From contig CAMWUF010000083.1 of the NCBI GenBank assembly GCA_947177375.1, positions 1-5,722 of the forward strand: a stretch of 5,722 nt of DNA, given 5' to 3'. The position numbers and the translations under genes are program-made. The stretch comes from an uncultured Ruminococcus sp. (GTDB taxonomy: Bacteria; Bacillota; Clostridia; Oscillospirales; Ruminococcaceae). The notes under the pieces were generated by a model. It worked only from the letters and a program-made list of their open reading frames with translations. It had not been told where the DNA came from and did not search any database. Below are positions 1 through 5,655 of this stretch, one piece after another. Each line of letters opens with the position of its first letter. The first letter of the stretch is position 1.

Positions 1-187
1 CTGATACACGGTCACCAACTCTGCATTCGTTGTTTTCATCATGTGCTTTCAGGCGAACTGTACGCTTGATGATTTTTTTATACAACGGATGTTTTACATT
101 GTCAACAATTGCAACAACAACAGTTTTATCCATTTTGTCGCTGACAACTAGACCTGTTCTTGTCTTTCTCAGATTTCTTTCAGCCAC
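1..187 (-). CDS. rpsQ: 30S ribosomal protein S17 (partial, 3' end outside window)
   Basis: S17 is a primary 16S rRNA-binding protein of the 30S body with an OB fold. Only 62 codons plus one base lie in the window; the usual length is about 85-87, so roughly 25 codons are missing past the left edge. The start is GTG, giving (M)[18 protein letters not shown], followed by [19 protein letters not shown] (20-38), [16 protein letters not shown] (39-54) and [27 protein letters not shown] is the family signature, and [11 protein letters not shown] is the conserved basic strand. The GTG start with AGGAGG 9 nt upstream is required to include the conserved N-terminus. It is the next gene expected after rpmC in this operon. 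The truncation is due to the window boundary, not a mutation. Confidence 0.96.
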   Translation of the reverse strand, partial: MAERNLRKTRTGLVVSDKMDKTVVVAIVDNVKHPLYKKIIKRTVRLKAHDENNECRVGDRVS

Positions 188-196
188 AGCGTTTTT

Positions 197-202
197 CCTC
201 CT
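197..202 (-). promoter_or_regulatory. Ribosome-binding site of rpsQ
   Basis: AGGAGG lies 9 nt before a GTG at 187-185. It supports GTG as the rpsQ start, since the first in-frame ATG is at codon 19, inside the conserved [10 protein letters not shown] motif. Confidence 0.85.
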
Positions 203-205
203 ATC

Positions 206-409
206 TTACTTTGCGTTTTGTGCAAGTTCTGCCTCACGCAGACAGGTTTTCACACGTGCAATATCTTTCTTAACAGCCTTTACTTTTGCTGTATTATCCA
301 GCTGACTGATTGCAAGCTGAAAGCGGAGTGCAAAAAGCTCTTTTTTGAGGCTGACAAGCTTCTGATTCATTTCTTCGACAGACATCTCTTTGATTTCTGT
401 TGCTTTCAT
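206..409 (-). CDS. rpmC: 50S ribosomal protein L29
   Basis: L29 is a small helical protein bound next to L23 at the tunnel exit. The 67 residues match the family length of about 66. [20 protein letters not shown], then [20 protein letters not shown] with the conserved ELFALRFQ segment, and [12 protein letters not shown] give the typical three-part antiparallel helical hairpin. AAGGAGG, overlapping the rplP stop, is 10 nt from the ATG, so translation is probably coupled to rplP. rpsQ starts 18 nt after the TAA stop. Nothing unusual. Confidence 0.98.
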   Translation of the reverse strand: MKATEIKEMSVEEMNQKLVSLKKELFALRFQLAISQLDNTAKVKAVKKDIARVKTCLREAELAQNAK

Positions 410-424
410 TGCGTACTCCCCTCC

Positions 425-850
425 TTACTCTGCTGTCGGTTCAGTTTCTTTGAGAATAAACTTGCACTTGATAGGCAGTTTATGCATTGCAAGACGCATT
501 GCTTCTCTTGCTGTTTCTTCCGGAACGCCCTTGATTTCAAACAACACTCTGCCCGGTTTTACAACAGCAACCCAATATTCTGGAGAACCTTTACCAGAAC
601 CCATTCGGGTTTCAGCAGGCTTTTCTGTAATTGGCTTGTCAGGGAAAATTTTAATCCAAACCTGACCGCCTCTCTTGATATATCTTGTCATAGCGATACG
701 GGCGGATTCAATCTGATTAGAAGTAATCCAAGCAGGTTCAAGTGCCTGCAAACCGAAATCACCATAACTTACTTTATTGCCTCTGTAGGCTTTACCCGTC
801 AGACGTCCTCTATGAACACGACGATATTTTACTCTTTTTGGAAGTAACAT
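425..850 (-). CDS. rplP: 50S ribosomal protein L16
   Basis: L16 sits at the A-site side of the large subunit, binds 5S and 23S rRNA regions and helps position tRNA. The 141-residue product fits the family (136-144). [19 protein letters not shown] is the standard start, [19 protein letters not shown] (33-51) the mid-protein signature, and [20 protein letters not shown] (74-93) the conserved basic loop near the peptidyl-transferase centre. An upstream extension to 1009 overlapping rpsC was rejected as a shadow. One base separates the start from the rpsC stop, and 15 nt separate the stop from rpmC. The TAA stop is part of the rpmC ribosome-binding site (TAAGGAGG). No anomalies. Confidence 0.98.
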   Translation of the reverse strand: MLLPKRVKYRRVHRGRLTGKAYRGNKVSYGDFGLQALEPAWITSNQIESARIAMTRYIKRGGQVWIKIFPDKPITEKPAETRMGSGKGSPEYWVAVVKPGRVLFEIKGVPEETAREAMRLAMHKLPIKCKFILKETEPTAE

Positions 851-851
851 A

Positions 852-1643
852 TTACTTGTTTCCTCCTTCTCTTCTTGCGTTGCGAGAATTATTATTTCCA
901 CGTCTTTCACCACGGAAATTATTTCTTCTGTCGTCACGCTTTCTGTCGTTTCTGTTATCTCTGCGTTTTCTCTCAGTTCTTTCTCTTGCTGCCATAGCTT
1001 TCGCAGCATCGCCCTTGAGAACTTCGCCTTTATAAATCCAGACTTTCACGCCAAGCTTTCCATAAGTTGTATCAGCTTCTGCAAAGCCATAATCAATATC
1101 AGCTCTGATAGTCTGCAATGGAATTGTTCCTTCATGATAGCTTTCAGAACGTGCAATTTCTGCACCAGCTAATCTGCCAGAAACCATAACTTTAATGCCC
1201 TTTGCATTTAATCTCATTGCTCTGCTGATAGACTGCTTCATAGCACGTCTGAAAGAAACACGTTCTTCCAAATCATGTGCAATTTTTTCAGCTACCAACT
1301 GTGCATCTAAATCAGGCTGTTTAATTTCAAGAATATTAATTGCAACCTGCTTGCCCATCATTTTTTCCAGTTTTGCTCTCAGCTTTTCGATTTCAGCACC
1401 GCCTTTGCCGATTACCAAACCTGGTTTTGCACAATGAATATGAATTCTCACTTTGTCTTCTGCAAAGCGTTCAATTTCCACACGTGGCACGCCCATAGGC
1501 TTGAGTGTTTTCAGGATATAATTTCTGATATTATAATCTTCTACCAGCATATCACCGAAATCAGCTTTTTTCGCATACCAGCGAGAATCCCAGTCTTTAA
1601 TTACACCAACACGCAGACCGTGTGGATTCACTTTCTGACCCAT
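852..1643 (-). CDS. rpsC: 30S ribosomal protein S3
   Basis: S3 forms the mRNA entry channel with S4 and S5 and carries a type II KH domain. The product has 263 residues, clearly longer than the usual 218-233. The N-terminus [20 protein letters not shown] is canonical and fixes the start despite a weak Shine-Dalgarno sequence (AGGT, 7 nt upstream). The KH GxxG loop is GKGG at 79-82 in [16 protein letters not shown]. The C-terminal domain shows [14 protein letters not shown] (154-167) and [15 protein letters not shown] (195-209). The extra length is a low-complexity Arg/Asn/Asp-rich tail from about 219 to 263. The last codons contain the rplP ribosome-binding site, and rplP begins one base after the TAA stop, implying translational coupling. 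Confidence 0.98.
   Translation of the reverse strand: MGQKVNPHGLRVGVIKDWDSRWYAKKADFGDMLVEDYNIRNYILKTLKPMGVPRVEIERFAEDKVRIHIHCAKPGLVIGKGGAEIEKLRAKLEKMMGKQVAINILEIKQPDLDAQLVAEKIAHDLEERVSFRRAMKQSISRAMRLNAKGIKVMVSGRLAGAEIARSESYHEGTIPLQTIRADIDYGFAEADTTYGKLGVKVWIYKGEVLKGDAAKAMAARERTERKRRDNRNDRKRDDRRNNFRGERRGNNNSRNARREGGNK
862..868 (-). promoter_or_regulatory. Ribosome-binding site of rplP inside rpsC
   Basis: AAGGAGG lies within the last codons of rpsC, 11 nt before the ATG at 850. It decides the rplP start, because the same frame stays open upstream to an ATG at 1009 inside rpsC. Only the 850 start gives the canonical [11 protein letters not shown]-terminus. Confidence 0.9.
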
Positions 1644-1736
1644 TCGCCTAACCTGCTACTTAATATATTAATTAATTAATAAATTAATATCAAGAAAATT
1701 TTTATTTTTCTCGAGTAGCCTCTCCTTTCTCAAAAA
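1644..1736 (-). other. AT-rich 93-nt gap between rplV and rpsC
   Basis: This gap holds the orphan AAGGAGAGG near its 5' end, an A/T-rich run, and a TTAA-based simple repeat around 1661-1686. The repeat region can fold as a 9-bp all-A/U hairpin (1690-1682 with 1673-1665, 8-nt loop). A weak promoter-like pair, TTGATA (1693-1688) and TAATAT (1670-1665) with a 17-bp spacer, is also present, but such matches are cheap in AT-rich DNA. Immediately before rpsC there is only AGGT, 7 nt from the ATG, as Shine-Dalgarno sequence. No coding capacity is seen. Confidence 0.6.
1719..1727 (-). promoter_or_regulatory. Orphan Shine-Dalgarno-like sequence after rplV
   Basis: AAGGAGAGG occurs 10 nt after the rplV stop, where the ribosome-binding site of the next gene would normally sit. 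No ATG or GTG, and no well-spaced TTG, follows at a usable distance. The rpsC ATG is 75 nt further on. It may be the remnant of an older rpsC start region displaced by the AT-rich segment at 1660-1710, or a standby site for ribosomes. It looks like a real SD motif in the wrong place. Confidence 0.4.
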
Positions 1737-2075
1737 TTAATTTTCCTGCTCTTTCACTACAACAGTGATATGAGATGTTCTTTTCAGAATACGATAAGCT
1801 CTGCCCTGTGCTCTTGGCATTACACGCTTCATAATAGGACCGGGCGTTACATAGCATTCAGAAACATAAAGATTATCTTTATTCATGCTATGATTATTGT
1901 CTGCATTTGCAATAGCGGACTTCAAAAGCTTTTCCAGAATTGGACTTGCTGCCTTAGGTGTGAGGCGAAGCGTTGCCAGTGCTTTTTCTGTAGACTGATT
2001 TCTGATTAAGTCCAGCACAATCTGCACTTTTCTAGGAGAAATGCGGACATTACTCAGAGTTGCTTTAGCTTCCAT
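1737..2075 (-). CDS. rplV: 50S ribosomal protein L22
   Basis: L22 interacts with all 23S rRNA domains. Its extended beta-hairpin lines the nascent-peptide exit tunnel opposite L4. The 112 residues match the family length of about 113. VRISPRKVQIVLDLIR (10-25) is the conserved N-terminal motif, and the tunnel hairpin is GPIMKRVMPRAQGRAYRILK at 79-98, followed by RTSHITVVV. The hairpin is full length and shows none of the deletions or duplications known to give macrolide resistance elsewhere. AAGGAGG lies 9 nt before the ATG. After the TAA stop comes an exceptional 93-nt AT-rich gap before rpsC, whereas most neighbours here are separated by 22 nt or less. Confidence 0.98.
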   Translation of the reverse strand: MEAKATLSNVRISPRKVQIVLDLIRNQSTEKALATLRLTPKAASPILEKLLKSAIANADNNHSMNKDNLYVSECYVTPGPIMKRVMPRAQGRAYRILKRTSHITVVVKEQEN

Positions 2076-2097
2076 TGATTAACTCCTCCTTCCGCTA

Positions 2098-2382
2098 TTA
2101 CTTCTTACCGTTGTTGGATGTCTTAGAACCAGCATGTCCCTTAAACGTTCTTGTTGGTGCAAATTCACCAAGCTTGTGACCAACCATATCTTCTGTCACA
2201 TAAACTGGAACATGATTCTTGCCGTTATGCACTGCAAACGTGTGTCCAACAAAATCCGGAAAGATTGTGGAAGAACGGCTCCAAGTCTTGAGTACTTTCT
2301 TTTCTCCTGCCTCGTTCATGGCAATGACTCTCTTGAGGAGAACTTCCTGCACATAAGGACCTTTTTTGATACTTCTGCTCAT
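2098..2382 (-). CDS. rpsS: 30S ribosomal protein S19
   Basis: S19 is a 30S head protein that complexes with S13 near the A site and contacts 16S rRNA. The 94 residues match the family length of about 92. [19 protein letters not shown] at the start, [22 protein letters not shown] in the middle, then [29 protein letters not shown] form an uninterrupted family signature through the whole protein. The start is set by AAAGGAGG with a 9-nt spacer. It lies 21 nt after rplB and 22 nt before rplV, within the uninterrupted operon. Ends in TAA. Nothing unusual. Confidence 0.98.
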   Translation of the reverse strand: MSRSIKKGPYVQEVLLKRVIAMNEAGEKKVLKTWSRSSTIFPDFVGHTFAVHNGKNHVPVYVTEDMVGHKLGEFAPTRTFKGHAGSKTSNNGKK

Positions 2383-2403
2383 TATACAGTTCCTCCTTTC
2401 CGA

Positions 2404-3237
2404 TTACTTGCCGTTACGGCGTTTTACAATATATTTATCCGTACGATTATGTGTTTTTCTGGTTTTGTAACCCAAAGCAGGCTTGCCCCAAGGTGTCACA
2501 GGTCCAGGACGTCCAACAGGTGATTTACCTTCACCACCACCATGTGGGTGATCGCATGGGTTCATAACAGAACCACGAACTGTAGGTCTCCAGCCCATAT
2601 GACGTTTTCTACCAGCTTTACCATAATTTACATTTTCATGGTCAATATTAGAAACCTGACCAATAGATGCTTTGCAATTAATCGGAACTTTTCTCATTTC
2701 ACCGCTGGGCAGACGAATTAATGCATAACCGCCTTCTTTGCCCATTAACTGTGCCATATTGCCTGCACTTCTGACAAGCTGTGCGCCTTTTCCAGGGTAA
2801 AGTTCAATTGCATGAATAAACGTACCAACTGGAATATCAATTAATTTCAATGCATTACCAGCTTTAATATCAGCATCTGCACCTGCACGGACAACATCGC
2901 CGACTTTCAAGCCATGAGGTGCGAGAATATAACGCTTTTCGCCGTCCTCATACTGCACTAATGCGATAAATGCACTTCTATTTGGGTCATATTCCAAAGT
3001 CAAAACTTTTGCGTCCATAGCTTCTTTATCACGCTTGAAATCAATTACACGATATTTTCTTCTATTTCCGCCGCCTCTATGACGAACTGTAATACGACCA
3101 TAGCTGTTTCTACCGCTTTTCTTTTTCAGCGGTTCAAGCAAACTCTTCTCTGGAGCGTCTTTGCTCAATACAGAATAATCTGTCACTGTCATCTGACGTC
3201 TAGACGGAGAAGTTGGCTTATAGCTCTTGATTGCCAT
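2404..3237 (-). CDS. rplB: 50S ribosomal protein L2
   Basis: L2 is a primary 23S rRNA-binding protein needed for subunit association and peptidyl-transferase activity. The 277-residue product has the standard length. The N-terminus [20 protein letters not shown] is canonical. [20 protein letters not shown] (53-72) is the OB-fold start, followed by ALPVG-type strands (here [13 protein letters not shown], 133-145). The C-terminal signature is [20 protein letters not shown] at 224-243, with [11 protein letters not shown] after it. His230 corresponds to the functionally important His229 of the E. coli protein. Cys228 replaces the Val common in E. coli-like proteins. The ribosome-binding site is AAGGAG, 8 nt before the ATG, slightly weaker than its neighbours. 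rpsS follows after 21 nt. Ends in TAA. Confidence 0.98.
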   Translation of the reverse strand: MAIKSYKPTSPSRRQMTVTDYSVLSKDAPEKSLLEPLKKKSGRNSYGRITVRHRGGGNRRKYRVIDFKRDKEAMDAKVLTLEYDPNRSAFIALVQYEDGEKRYILAPHGLKVGDVVRAGADADIKAGNALKLIDIPVGTFIHAIELYPGKGAQLVRSAGNMAQLMGKEGGYALIRLPSGEMRKVPINCKASIGQVSNIDHENVNYGKAGRKRHMGWRPTVRGSVMNPCDHPHGGGEGKSPVGRPGPVTPWGKPALGYKTRKTHNRTDKYIVKRRNGK

Positions 3238-3256
3238 TTATTTCACTCCTTAAATA

Positions 3257-3283
3257 AAATGCTGTTTGCGGGAAGCATTTCCC
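3257..3283 (-). other. Two mutually exclusive hairpins upstream of rplB
   Basis: In the transcript of the 82-nt rplW-rplB gap, GGGAA/TTCCC (3283-3279 with 3274-3270, 4-nt loop) overlaps AAATGCT/AGCATTT (3280-3274 with 3263-3257, 10-nt loop). Both are perfect stems that share bases, so only one can form at a time. The second ends 5 nt before the rplB Shine-Dalgarno sequence. Neither has a proper U tract, so they are not intrinsic terminators. The function is unknown; a switch in rplB translation or a processing site is possible. Confidence 0.45.
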
Positions 3284-3319
3284 CATACATATCTGAAAAA
3301 AATACAATTCATTAATTTA

Positions 3320-3652
3320 TTAATACATGCCGTCAAAAAATTCAATTGTACCTTTCTTTTTGTCGGCTTTCTTTGTACCCTTTTCATTGACAGGCTCTGG
3401 ATTAATTGTCACAATCGCTTTCTTATAAGAAGCGGTCTTACCAACAAATCTGCCTACTCTTTTCTGTTTACCACGGCAATTTACTGTATTTACTTTTACA
3501 ACTTCAACATTGAAAAGCTCTTCTACAGCGTCCTTGATTTCCAGTTTATTTGCATCTTTTGCAACCTGGAATGTGTACTTGCCATTTGGCAAACCGTCCA
3601 TGCTTTGCTCTGTAATAATTGGTCTGATAATAATATCCTGTGGTGCTTTCAT
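3320..3652 (-). CDS. rplW: 50S ribosomal protein L23
   Basis: L23 sits at the exit of the nascent-peptide tunnel and is the docking point for trigger factor and SRP in bacteria. The product has 110 residues, somewhat longer than the usual 95-100. The N-terminus [18 protein letters not shown] holds the conserved RPIITE motif. [20 protein letters not shown] (35-54) is the family helix-strand core, and the basic rRNA-binding loop follows at about 58-79. The extra length comes from a Lys-rich insertion near residues 86-101 ([11 protein letters not shown]) ahead of the conserved IEFFDG ending. The ATG overlaps the rplD stop by one base, with GAGGAGGTG upstream inside rplD. An 82-nt gap follows. 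Identification is certain. Confidence 0.97.
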   Translation of the reverse strand: MKAPQDIIIRPIITEQSMDGLPNGKYTFQVAKDANKLEIKDAVEELFNVEVVKVNTVNCRGKQKRVGRFVGKTASYKKAIVTINPEPVNEKGTKKADKKKGTIEFFDGMY

Positions 3653-4275
3653 TATGCATACACCTCCTCAATTTTTGCAATGGCATTCTTTGCAACGATA
3701 AATTTACCGCCGTTCAGAATATCATAAACATTCAGAGTGCCAACATGTGTTGTTTTCACACCAGAGATATTTGCTGCACTTTTATAAACTTTTGCATCTG
3801 CATCAGCCGTTACAATCAATGCTTTTTTCTCAACGCCAAGAGCTTTGAGCATTGCAACGATTGTCTTTGTCTTGTACTCGTCCATTGTAAGTGTATCAAG
3901 AACGATTAAATTGCCTTCCTGAACCTTAGTAGAGAGTGCAGACTTCATAGCCAATCTACGAACTTTCTTATTCAGAGAATATCTATAACTTCTTGGCTTA
4001 GGGCCAATAGCCACACCGCCATGTCTCCACTGGGGAGCTCTAATAGAACCCTGTCTTGCATTGCCAGTGCCTTTTTGTCTCCAAGGCTTTCTGCCACCGC
4101 CACTTACTTCAGTACGAGTCAAAGTTGACTGTGTACCCTGACGCTGATTTGCAAGATAATTTACGACTGCCATATGCATAACAGCTACATTTGGTTCAAT
4201 GCCAAATACGCTGTCTGCAAGCTCAGTAGAAGAAACTTCACTGCCGGACATATCAAATACTTTTACAGTTGCCAT
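3652..4275 (-). CDS. rplD: 50S ribosomal protein L4
   Basis: L4 binds 23S rRNA and extends a long loop into the nascent-peptide exit tunnel, where it forms part of the constriction with L22. The 207-residue length is standard for Firmicutes. The tunnel loop is plain at residues 59-85: [19 protein letters not shown] followed by [10 protein letters not shown], with GPKPRSY at 91-97 and the KKVRRLAM helix start at 103-110. The loop residues where macrolide-resistance changes are known in other species look wild-type. AAGGAGG lies 9 nt before the ATG. The TAA stop shares its last A with the rplW start (TAATG), so the two genes are probably translationally coupled. In E. coli L4 is the autogenous repressor of this operon; whether it acts on the different leader here is unknown. 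Confidence 0.98.
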   Translation of the reverse strand: MATVKVFDMSGSEVSSTELADSVFGIEPNVAVMHMAVVNYLANQRQGTQSTLTRTEVSGGGRKPWRQKGTGNARQGSIRAPQWRHGGVAIGPKPRSYRYSLNKKVRRLAMKSALSTKVQEGNLIVLDTLTMDEYKTKTIVAMLKALGVEKKALIVTADADAKVYKSAANISGVKTTHVGTLNVYDILNGGKFIVAKNAIAKIEEVYA

Positions 4276-4293
4276 TTTTCAGCTCCTCCTTTC

Positions 4294-4923
4294 TTACGCT
4301 TTTACACTGTCAACAATTGTTACAATGCCACCCTTAGGACCTGGAATAGCACCTTTAATTGCAATCAGATTATTTTCAGCATCTACTTTTACAATTTCGA
4401 GATTCTGCACGGTTACTTTTTCAGCACCCATATGACCTGCCATGCCCTTGCCCTTGTAAATTCTGGATGGAGAAGAACAAGCACCCATAGAACCAGCCTG
4501 TCTGTGAACAGGACCTGTACCGTGTGTTTCTTTTAATCTATGCTGATTGTGACGCTTGATAGCACCTTGAAAACCTTTACCTTTGCTTGTACCAGAAACA
4601 TCTACAATATCGCCAACTGCGAATACATCAGCTTTTACCAAGCTGCCTGCTTCTAATGCAGAATCTTCCAGTTTAAATTCTTTCAGAGTTTTCTTGTAAC
4701 CAGCATTTGCTTTATCAAAATGACCTTTTTCAGGCTTATTCACTCTGTTTGCTTTTTTATCGCCAAAACCGAGCTGAACAGCTGCATAGCCATCATTTTC
4801 GACTGTTTTCACTTGTACAACCTGACAAGGGCCAGCCTCTACGACAGTTACTGGAATGACTTTGCCATTTTCGTCAAAAATCTGTGTCATACCAATTTTT
4901 TTGCCGATGATACCTTTTTTCAT
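4294..4923 (-). CDS. rplC: 50S ribosomal protein L3
   Basis: L3 is an early-assembly 50S protein whose internal loop reaches toward the peptidyl-transferase centre. The 209-residue product has the standard Firmicutes length. The N-terminus [20 protein letters not shown] is canonical. Residues around 113-160 carry the family core: [17 protein letters not shown], then a [16 protein letters not shown] stretch and [10 protein letters not shown], and VTVQNLEIV follows. The last part is the loop and adjoining barrel that contact 23S rRNA. The start is supported by AAGGAGG 7 nt upstream, preceded by two hairpins in the unusually long gap after rpsJ. An 18-nt gap leads to rplD. It ends in TAA. Nothing in the protein looks abnormal. 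Confidence 0.98.
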   Translation of the reverse strand: MKKGIIGKKIGMTQIFDENGKVIPVTVVEAGPCQVVQVKTVENDGYAAVQLGFGDKKANRVNKPEKGHFDKANAGYKKTLKEFKLEDSALEAGSLVKADVFAVGDIVDVSGTSKGKGFQGAIKRHNQHRLKETHGTGPVHRQAGSMGACSSPSRIYKGKGMAGHMGAEKVTVQNLEIVKVDAENNLIAIKGAIPGPKGGIVTIVDSVKA

Positions 4924-4947
4924 GTTTTTTCCTCCTTATGGTTATTG

Positions 4948-4963
4948 GTCGGAAATTTCCGAC
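4948..4963 (-). other. Perfect 16-bp palindrome / hairpin just before the rplC RBS
   Basis: GTCGGAAATTTCCGAC is a perfect 16-base palindrome. As RNA it folds into at least a 6-bp stem (GTCGGA/TCCGAC) with an AATT loop. It ends 10 nt before the rplC Shine-Dalgarno sequence AAGGAGG (4937-4931), which lies 7 nt before the rplC ATG. Its position suits a translational control or mRNA-processing element for L3. A DNA-binding site is less likely inside an operon. The role is inferred only from position. Confidence 0.55.
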
Positions 4964-4970
4964 ATGACCT

Positions 4971-4996
4971 GATTACTATATTATTATATAATAATC
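4971..4996 (-). other. Intergenic RNA hairpin between rpsJ and rplC (11-bp stem)
   Basis: In the transcript, GATTATTATAT (4996-4986) pairs with ATATAGTAATC (4981-4971). The stem has 11 pairs including one G-U and a tetraloop AATA. It begins 13 nt after the rpsJ stop. No U tract follows, so it is not an intrinsic terminator. It could stabilise the rpsJ 3' end, be a processing site or form part of a regulatory element. The core is also a near-perfect AT palindrome in DNA. The structure is seen in the sequence; the role is unknown. Confidence 0.6.
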
Positions 4997-5009
4997 GGGA
5001 ATACAGGGA

Positions 5010-5324
5010 TTACTTGACTTCCATTACAATGTCAACACCTGCAGGCAACTCCAATTTACGGAGTGCGTCAGCCGTCTTTTCTGTTGGACGAATGACATCA
5101 ATCAAACGCTTATGAGTACGCTGTTCAAACTGTTCACGGCTGTCTTTGTACTTGTGTACTGCACGAAGAATTGTAACAATTTCCTTTTCTGTTGGTAACG
5201 GAATAGGACCTGAAACACTTGCACCGCTTCTTTTCGCTGCTTCTACAATTTTAGCTGCTGCTGCATCTACTGTAGCATGCTCATAGCCTTTAATTTTGAT
5301 TCTGATTTTTTCGCTTACTGCCAT
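5010..5324 (-). CDS. rpsJ: 30S ribosomal protein S10 (NusE)
   Basis: S10 is a component of the 30S subunit head. In known bacteria it also serves as NusE, pairing with NusB in rRNA antitermination complexes. The 104-residue product matches the usual length of about 102. It contains the family signature almost unchanged: [20 protein letters not shown] at residues 42-61, followed by the [16 protein letters not shown] segment. An in-frame ATG eight codons upstream was rejected because a perfect AAGGAGG sits 9 nt before the chosen ATG and S10 proteins normally begin near this point. It is the first gene of the operon, following a long leader with a terminator, so its expression should report leader control directly. 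An 86-nt structured gap separates it from rplC. It ends in TAA. No anomalies seen. Confidence 0.98.
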   Translation of the reverse strand: MAVSEKIRIKIKGYEHATVDAAAAKIVEAAKRSGASVSGPIPLPTEKEIVTILRAVHKYKDSREQFEQRTHKRLIDVIRPTEKTADALRKLELPAGVDIVMEVK

Positions 5325-5333
5325 CTTATTTCG

Positions 5334-5340
5334 CCTCCTT
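5334..5340 (-). promoter_or_regulatory. Ribosome-binding site of rpsJ (fixes the start)
   Basis: AAGGAGG lies 9 nt before the ATG at 5324. This decides between that ATG and an in-frame ATG eight codons upstream (5348), which would place the Shine-Dalgarno sequence inside the coding region and add a non-conserved MFLRRRNK extension. Confidence 0.9.
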
Positions 5341-5431
5341 AAAAACAATTAAAAACGCAGTTTTTGGGGGCTAGGAATTCTGACAAAATTTCTTTCCACT
5401 TATCCGAGTGTTTCATTTTCGTAATCAATAC

Positions 5432-5464
5432 AAAAAACCGAAATCTTATTTGGCAAGACCTCGG
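5432..5464 (-). terminator. Intrinsic terminator / attenuator in the S10 leader
   Basis: Read on the minus strand, CCGAGGTCTT (5464-5455) pairs with AAGATTTCGG (5447-5438). This gives a continuous 10-bp stem with two central G-U pairs, closed by a 7-nt loop GCCAAAT and followed immediately by six U residues (5437-5432). This is the standard Rho-independent architecture. It lies about 215 nt after the predicted start and about 90 nt before the rpsJ ribosome-binding site, with no complete gene between it and the promoter. It is therefore most likely a conditional attenuator that must be read through to express the operon. The opposite strand lacks a U tract after the hairpin, so it acts only on leftward transcription. 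Confidence 0.75.
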
Positions 5465-5541
5465 AAAAAATCACACAGTCAGAATTGACAGACAGCGAAA
5501 AAACTGTCCTTTTATCGTCACACAAAAAGCAATTTTCAAAA

Positions 5542-5655
5542 TTACTTGTCCGACTGCACATACTGTGTCATCATTCCTTGCCGTTCAGTTCCTGACTGAA
5601 CATACTCCACGAAAATTACCTGACAAACCGCCAGCAACCTTTCGCTTCCACGCAT
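5542..5655 (-). CDS. Putative leader small ORF, 37 aa, function unknown
   Basis: An ATG at 5655 opens a 37-codon frame ending in TAA at 5544-5542, inside the S10 leader. The product begins MRGSERLLAV and ends QYVQSDK. It has a short hydrophobic stretch (about residues 7-19) but no signal peptide or motif I recognise. The only upstream Shine-Dalgarno-like element is GGA, 6 nt before the ATG, and it can pair into a 5-bp hairpin near the mRNA 5' end. Codons AGG, CGG and TCG are used, unlike the neighbouring ribosomal genes, which argues against heavy translation. It may be a genuine upstream ORF involved in attenuation, or a chance frame in structured RNA. I lean slightly toward chance. Confidence 0.3.
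   Translation of the reverse strand: MRGSERLLAVCQVIFVEYVQSGTERQGMMTQYVQSDK

Noticed and set aside
218..847. 209-codon open frame on the plus strand
   Set aside because: It lies wholly antisense to rpmC, rplP and their junctions, is Cys/Phe/His-rich, has no ribosome-binding site and resembles no family. It is a shadow of the real minus-strand genes.
851..1009. 53-codon N-terminal extension of rplP
   Set aside because: It overlaps rpsC, has non-ribosomal composition, and the canonical MLLPKR start at 850 has AAGGAGG upstream.
1661..1686. TTAA tandem repeat as an IS target or mobile-element remnant
   Set aside because: TTAA is a target for some transposons, but there are no inverted terminal repeats, target duplications or transposase fragments. 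Simple low-complexity AT sequence explains it.
1665..1693. Internal promoter upstream of rpsC
   Set aside because: TTGATA and TAATAT have 17-bp spacing, but the -10 matches consensus at only four of six positions and the whole region is A/T repeats, so a chance match is likely. Kept only as a possibility within the gap finding.
3266..3727. 153-codon plus-strand open frame rich in Phe, Ile and Cys
   Set aside because: It is antisense to rplW and adjacent sequence. The apparent hydrophobicity comes from reading Lys/Asn-rich codons in reverse. No ribosome-binding site supports it.
4971..4996. Terminator after rpsJ
   Set aside because: The stem is almost all A-U and no U tract follows; the downstream sequence is AGGTCATG. 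It is inconsistent with intrinsic termination.
5325..5348. Eight-codon N-terminal extension of rpsJ
   Set aside because: The extension would contain the Shine-Dalgarno sequence itself, and S10 proteins do not carry it.
5351..5365. Second terminator just before the rpsJ ribosome-binding site
   Set aside because: The AAAAAC/GTTTTT stem is six weak pairs with a 3-nt loop and no uninterrupted U tract directly after it, so it is too unstable to call.
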